Shown here piece by piece: positions 58,357-64,000 of a stretch of DNA of 64,000 nt. Location: the NCBI GenBank assembly GCA_029959085.1, contig JARWIR010000216.1:62001-126000 (forward strand), given 5' to 3'. Each line of letters starts with the position of its first letter. The stretch's first letter is position 1. Both the position numbers and the translations under genes were made by a program. The DNA is from Nemophila menziesii. Its lineage: Eukaryota; Streptophyta; Magnoliopsida; Boraginales; Hydrophyllaceae. The notes beneath the pieces are model-generated. The model had not been told where the DNA came from. It was given only the letters and a program-made list of their open reading frames with translations, and ran no database searches.

Positions 58357-59220
58357 TTTCTTAGCAAATTCGATAAACTTAAAAACCCCAAAACAATATT
58401 CTCCCGTGAAACAATTCGTCGTTTCGTTTCAACTCTTATCGATAGTCATGTCCGTACTTGATTCCATCTCTTAGCAACAATTTTAATAAACTATGCGACT
58501 ACATTCATATCAAAAAATAAAATACATAATTATTACAACCCAATGAATAAAATGAATAAAAATTACAACACAATAAATAACATAATAAAAATTACAAACT
58601 CGTTGAGTGAATAAATATTACAAACCATTGAATGAATAAAAATTACAATCCTTTTAATGAATAAATATTACAAACCATTAAATGAATGAATATATAAAAA
58701 AACAATTAAATAAACAAGTAAAAATATATGAGCACAAAATATAAAGTAACACAACACATGCATAATCAACCAACAAACATTTAATTCATGAACCTAATCA
58801 TATGTTATATCAACTAGCTAATATATTCAAATGAATAAAAAATTTAAAAAACATGAAATTTAATGAAAATACCTTGAATTGGATGGATAAAATGAAGAGT
58901 GATGATAATTTTCCACCAAAAAATTGTATTAATTCACCTAATCAAACCATATAGAAAGAATAAAACACAATTAGAAATCAATTTTTTTTTAATTAAAAGG
59001 TGAATTTCATGCAATTACCTTAAATTGTGTGATGAAAGTGGATATTAATGGTGCCCCACCTTGATTATTAAACCTAGAATGATGCAAGATGAAATGGAGA
59101 AACAATTACAAATAAAAAAACGGAATTTAGTTGTGTTCTTGGGAGAAATTCGGAGGAATTTTTCGGGGTTTTTGGGTTTTGTGAGTTAAAAAACATGCTG
59201 TGTCCATTAAATAGGATTTT
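58357..59220. other. AT-rich 5' region of the CACTA transposase
   Basis: This holds an AT-rich leader with ACAAAC(C)ATTGAATGAATAAAxATTA-like short repeats at 58540-58700. No other gene. Confidence 0.45.
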
Positions 59221-59507
59221 TAATTAGCGACGACCCGTAATTCGTCGCTAATCTAACACATGTCGTCGGTAATCAAAAAAATAGCGACGACATAATGTGT
59301 CGCAAATATAGCGACGACACATCGGCGATTGAAAAAATTCAAAACTAAATAAAAAATAATTAGCGGCGAAAACAATCAGTCAACGACGAATCCTTGCGTG
59401 TAAGATCTTGTCGTCGCTAATTTTGAAAAGTTAGCGTTGAATTATTTGGATTTCAAGAATATATATGCCATAAGCGAACCTTGATGTTCGAGACATATAA
59501 TATCAGT

Positions 59508-59636
59508 AAAATTGACAATAACGAGATAGATAGTTAACCTAGTGGTTAGGTTACTCCGCAGAGACCAAGAGGTGTCATTTACTCCGAGTCCAAAGTGTCT
59601 CTCTCATGTATTCAAAAAAAAAAAATTGACAATAAC
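59508..59636 (+). mobile_element. tRNA-derived SINE with 15-bp target duplication
   Basis: A body of about 99 bp (59523-59621) ends in a run of A. It has a box A-like TAGTTAACCTAGTGGTTAGG, typical of plant tRNA-derived SINEs, and a weaker box B-like region near 59570-59590. It is flanked by a perfect direct repeat AAAATTGACAATAAC (59508-59522 and 59622-59636). The equivalent site in copy A (41269-41283) has a single AAAATTGACAATAAC and no insert. Confidence 0.88.
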
Positions 59637-59731
59637 ATGTAGTGTTGAATTTTGCGATTTGCATTCATGTAAGTATGTTTTATATACAAGTTACTATATA
59701 TTTTTCATCTATGATCTACAAAATTTTTGGA

Positions 59732-60566
59732 CTAATGGTTGAGAATGTTTAGGAGGGAAACTCGAGTTTTGATTAGACGCCTGAACAAGCATTCAATTTC
59801 TTCTTCAAGAACTTGAGTGTTGGATTCTATTTCTCCAAGCAGACATTGAATTTCTTCAACTTGAGTTTCATTTTGTTTACTGATGAGTGCTTGTAGCACC
59901 GAATCAACCTTCTCGAACTCATTTAAATCATCCTGTTTCGACACTTTCTTGGAATGTTGGATCAAGCTTGATACTCTCGACCATGTGTTTTTCCTTGATT
60001 TCCCCTTGTTACCAATGACATAGGACATCAATGACTCAAACATGGACAAAGTAACTGATTCAACATTCTTTAAAGTGTGAATAGCAGCCACTGTTTCATG
60101 ATTCTGCTCCGACTCTAGGGAAGCTTCGGTGTTATTGTTACTCTTCAAAGCCTTGAGTGATTTCTGAATCGTCTTTACTAATTTCTTTCTGGAAGATAAA
60201 TAGACGGAGAGGTCATCCGAGTCCTTTCTTCTTCGTAGGGCTGAATGAAGATCTTGCACATTTTGCTTTATCTGTGAAAAGAGGTCTTTAGTAGTTGAAC
60301 AAGCATCCAATAGCCTCAGATATCCATCCAATAATTGATCAACACATGTTTCTTGGCAAATCAAGCAAATCATCTACACAGTCATATAAGTTTCTTAGGC
60401 CAACAAATCTGTCGCTCATTGATGAAAATGAGGAGGTGGTAGCTTCAGATGCAGTTAATCTGCTCAAGCATTCATCAAACTGAGGAATGAGTGTAATGGA
60501 TTTTGAGGGTAAACTGTTAGAACGAGCATGTTGACGGGTTTTGAATCTCAAAGGTGAGGGAGCCAT
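59732..60566 (-). pseudogene. DUF241 / BPS1-like gene, frameshifted second copy
   Basis: Same gene as 41394-42260. A 32-bp deletion near 60357 removes codons after DDLLDLP and shifts the frame, so the N-terminal frame stops after 75 codons while the C-terminal 200 or so codons stay open in another frame. Two other substitutions are visible (FEMVDS to FEKVDS, last residue N to H). The promoter TATA box is kept. The rest of the frame is unbroken, so the loss is recent. Confidence 0.93.
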
Positions 60567-61315
60567 TTCTAATATATAATTTTGGATTGCAAAGGAAGCT
60601 CTAATATTTACTTGGATGGATGATTCAAAGGTTGAGAGTAATGTCTATCTCCTGGAATAGGCTCTCTTTATATATATGTGAATACTGAAATAGACAAAAG
60701 GAATCTCTATTACGTGTAACAATAAAAGGTAATGTGACTATGATCTGGATTTATCTACCAAATCGCAAATGTTTATGCACTGTTTCCTACCAACACATAC
60801 AAACCTTTTTCAAATTAATTGTTACAGCAAAATTTCAATCCAGCTATCGATACTTCAAGAAACAAGAAGAATCTGAATTATTTAGAAAATAATAGCTTAT
60901 ACAAAGTCTTTGTGTGGCCATTAATTATGTAACATGCATGATTATATATGCACGTTCAGAGGCCTGACCTAAATATCAGCGATGTTTATGTAATGTGTCC
61001 CTCCCTCTGGTTTTCCAACTCAGAACTCACATATTTTATTTTTCTTCTTGAAACCACTGATCTTTATTATTATTTCTATGTTAAATACACGTGTGATATT
61101 GATTCCATTTTCCAGAATGCAATAAAGATTAGCATGCATGTTGTTCTTTTTATTCATTTCTTCCACCCTTTTAATAATACTTTATTTTTTTTCTGGCAAA
61201 GCTGAACCCCGTGAGGCAGACATGGCAAAAACATTCATAATGGCCCAAGACTTGCCTTGACAGATCCGGATCAGCTTCATTTTAATGCTCAAAATATATT
61301 CTTCTAATTTCCATT

Positions 61316-61349
<34 letters not shown>

Positions 61350-62588
61350 AAATACACACATTGGACACAATTGCAATCATCAAGAAGAGAACCCTTATTT
61401 ACAAAAGTAGAAACACGGATGCTTCACATATGAGATTCAAGAAGACTTAACAAGTCTGTTCTATTAGTGTGCCATCCAGCCCTTGTACATGTGTTCTTCA
61501 ATTTAGTTGGAATTTATGGAGAATGATGTCTTTTGGAGATTCTTCTTTATGGTCTTTAATGTGCAAAAGTCCTATCAGCTTTCAAAAATTGATCGATTGT
61601 CTTGTTTTGGAGGGTCAATAGTCCTTGAAACACCGAATCGTTTTTCGTTAGTTTCCAAGCTACGGATTTCTAGCTCACTGAAAGCAAATAAGGAATGAAT
61701 ATTTGATAAGATTCATGATGCAATATACTCCTATAAATCTCATAAAAGTAAAACATAAGTTCATAAATCCGGCCTCAGGCAAGTAGGGGTCGAAGATCGG
61801 TTCGTGGTTTCTGACTGTGATCTGCTAATGCTTCGTGTATTTGTACATGGCGACGGTGAGAAGAAGAAAGACGAAGGGAGATCATGTTAGCCGTTACTTG
61901 TCTTCGTATATTGCTGCTTCGGTAAATAACAAATGATGAAGATGAAGATTACCGAAAATTTAAATTTCTTGTTTAATCTTCCCTATATTCGAACTTTTAA
62001 ATTGTTTATTGTTATAAAATTGTGCAAGCTTCGGTGCAACAATCCATTCTCGAGCCACCATCCGGAACCGAGTAGCAATATCCGTTCCACCAAAGCTCCT
62101 CATATTTTTCCAGCTTAGCCATCATTCTATATCCAATATGAACTCTGCCGTGAATTAGCCACAAGCTTCTGTTTTGAACCTCGATTCAAACTACACACCA
62201 CATCAGTGAATTGCAGCCCACTCCAATCTGAACTCAGCCTCACAATTTGTTAGGAGTGAAAAAAACTCGTAAAAAACTAACCTTGCCAAAACCAACCCAA
62301 CCCGTTTTAAGAGATAATAACCTGTTTCATCACTCATTTTTACACGTTTTGACTCCCATCTCTCCGTCAATTTCGTACATGCAATAAACCTGCTACATAT
62401 TACAATATATATAAGTGTTAGTTCCGTATTTCATTCTCTTTAATTCAAACCACTGAAAAACCTCTCCAATGTCAACAAAAGATAACCGCGCTTTTCCTTT
62501 TGCCAAAGTAAAAAATGATAACTTATGAAAGTTTGAAGTTTTATCATTGTCAACAAGAACTTCCTCAATCAAAAAAAAAACCAACTGA
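60567..62588. other. Non-coding part of duplicated segment, copy B
   Basis: Equivalent to 42261-44229: TATA box at about 60665-60676, (TA)n at about 61319-61347, and the same exon-like ATG frame near 61847. No confident gene. Confidence 0.45.
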
Positions 62589-64000
62589 GTTTATCTTCAT
62601 GTTGGGTGTTTTTTTCCGAAAAATCGTTCTCGACACATGGGGTATTCGCTGCAGAATGCTATTCGAAGAAATTGCTAATAATACTTTTAAACTCAATCAT
62701 GAACCGGAGGAAGAAGCTGAAAGACTAGGGTTTCTTATACCATGTCTAGCTCAGTCAATGCATGTGCTTGTGTGCAAGTGGTAGGAAAGCATTGCGTATA
62801 AAGATCTTGATCTCTTTATTTCCTATGCGTGGGTGAGAGTTTAAGTTCTTTCTTGAATTCAACGCTTTATTTATACGCTAGAAACGCTGGGTAACTTTAT
62901 TGGTGAACTCACATAAATCGACTTTCCCATTGCTAATGAAGAAGAGCTTAACTTCATCCATTTCAGAGTCAAATTCGCTACAAGAGACCCTATGGTAACG
63001 GGGTTTTTGTTGAAAAACTCAAACGCGTAGCTTGGGTTGTGGTTGTCTACGAAATATTGGGGTTGTTTTGCTATAAATGTGGAATTTTGTGGCAATAAGA
63101 GTTCGTGTTTGGTTGGCATGGTACGCCCGAGGTGGAATTATGATGGCACAAGGTATTGCAATCGGAGTATAGAGACGTCAATTATAAGTGAAAATAAAGT
63201 ACTTCATGTTATTCTTAAAATGGATAGATGCGGGATATTTGATGAAGTGGTTAGGTTTTTTCCATATAGAAGGTTCGAAGAAAATATACATGATGAAGGA
63301 AATGATTTGCTGTATGGTGGTCTTAGCGGGGCCAATACTATCTCTCACTTTTTTAATCATAATGTCTCGCTTTAAAAGATCAATTATTCACTCATCACTA
63401 ATTCTGAAAGGAGAAATCCAAAAGTCAATGTATGATTGTAGGTCGATTGTGTGCACCAATTTCATCTATAAGATTATTGAAAAAATTATGGGTTTTAGGC
63501 TACAATTATATCCCCTACCGAGATAACAATCATCAAAAGGAGAAGCATCTAAGATGATATATTAATCGCTCAAGAAATCTCTTCTTTTCAGAAGAACAAA
63601 ACAAAATTAAGAAAATATTACGAGACAGTTAAAATAGATATGACTAAAACATATGATAAGGTCAATTGTAATGTCATGATGGAGATCCTCAAAAAACTCG
63701 GTTTTTGTGAAAATAGAGATCTTTGATTTATAATTATATATCTTCAGTTTCTTTTCAAATTAATTTTAATGGTAAACATTTACAGAAAATTCAACCAAAC
63801 TAAGAAATTAGGCAAGGTGATCCGCTGCCCCCCCTTTTTTTTCTGAATGTTAACCGAGGGTCTAATTGGATTAATCAACCAAAAATTTCGGAAACGTAAC
63901 ATTCAAGAAATTTCTATCTCAGGAATTATCCCAAACTCACAAACCTTCTCTTTGTAGATAACGCTCTCTTTTCCGTGAAGTTAAAAAAAATGAAACTGAG
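62589..64000 (+). mobile_element. Partial LINE (copy 5B), truncated by window end
   Basis: The same partial LINE as 44230-45790: DUF4283-like ORF1 end, CCHC zinc knuckle near 63065-63105, RT pieces to the FVDDA box position (here FVDNA) near 63955. Several private frameshifts. Confidence 0.75.

Larger units (their letters stand above)
52172..59440 (-). mobile_element. Decayed CACTA (En/Spm) transposon
   Basis: The left terminus CACTACTGGATTCGCG is at 52172, followed by a dense set of AGCGACGACA / TGTCGTCGCTAA subterminal repeats. Both standard genes lie on the minus strand: a tnp2-type transposase (58356 to about 56444) and a second gene with a plant transposase_24-like domain (about 54412 to 52858). 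Further subterminal repeats lie at 55390-55690 and 59220-59415. The right terminal inverted repeat is missing; the sequence changes to other DNA near 59440, close to the boundary of the duplicated segment. It also contains two tandem arrays. It cannot move by itself. Confidence 0.85.
59622..64000. repeat. Segmental duplication, copy B (runs off the window)
   Basis: Near-identical to 41269-45662. Differences include a 32-bp deletion in the DUF241 gene, an 11-bp insertion in its leader near 60575, 28 extra bp near 61770, shorter A-runs and some substitutions. The last base corresponds to about 45662 in copy A, so the duplication continues past the end. Confidence 0.95.

Noticed and set aside
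1..64000. CRISPR arrays, tRNA or rRNA genes, operon structure
   Set aside because: None seen. The tandem arrays have no regular spacer pattern, and the only tRNA-like sequence is a SINE head. Intron-rich genes show this is eukaryotic nuclear DNA.

Overview
The window is nuclear DNA from a flowering plant, most likely a eudicot. Protein-coding genes are split by many short AT-rich GT-AG introns, the intergenic DNA is very AT-rich, and about two thirds of the window is plant-type transposon debris: L1-like LINEs with an RNase H tail, Ty3/gypsy LTRs, CACTA, MULE, hAT and Stowaway-like elements, and SINEs. I see no bacterial, organellar or viral genes and no tRNA, rRNA or CRISPR. The species cannot be fixed from the sequence.

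Layout: (1) 527-2945 (+) is an eight-exon receptor-like cytoplasmic kinase with an N-terminal USP domain. (2) 3.5-8.8 kb is a decayed LINE split by a solo LTR with a perfect 5-bp target duplication; a short, well-preserved 5'-truncated LINE follows. (3) 10128-10436 (+) is a small conserved-looking membrane protein with a 5'-UTR intron. (4) 11.7-15.4 kb holds a diverged solo LTR with G and C homopolymer runs, then a second LINE tail. (5) 16312-19250 (+) is a 15-exon MUS81 endonuclease gene. (6) 19820-29185 (-) is a 13-exon purple acid phosphatase-like gene, convergent with MUS81. Its 5.7-kb fourth intron is a nest of transposons, and a 1.4-kb MULE-like element lies 169 bp upstream of its ATG. 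(7) 29.3-41.2 kb is gene-poor: two MULE-like elements, a third LINE cut by a second solo LTR with a perfect target duplication, a Stowaway-like MITE, and a Ty3/gypsy relic whose gag is followed directly by an integrase tail. (8) 41269-45662 and 59622-64000 are two near-identical copies of a segment carrying an intronless DUF241/BPS1-like gene and part of a LINE. The first gene copy is open (288 codons); the second is broken by a 32-bp deletion. (9) Between the copies lie diverged dispersed repeats, a third MULE-like element, two SINEs and a decayed CACTA transposon (52172 to about 59440) with remnants of both its genes.

The kinase (RLCK), small membrane protein, MUS81, phosphatase and DUF241 genes show no functional link. 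MUS81 acts in recombination and repair; the other four are a signalling kinase, a protein of unknown role, a secreted phosphatase-like protein and a development-related family member. All spliced models were made by hand; exon lengths keep frame throughout and the GT-AG junctions were read directly. I found no convincing new multi-gene system. The most informative observations are the nested insertions with readable target duplications, the segmental duplication with one decaying gene copy and a SINE present in only one copy, and the small uncharacterised membrane protein.
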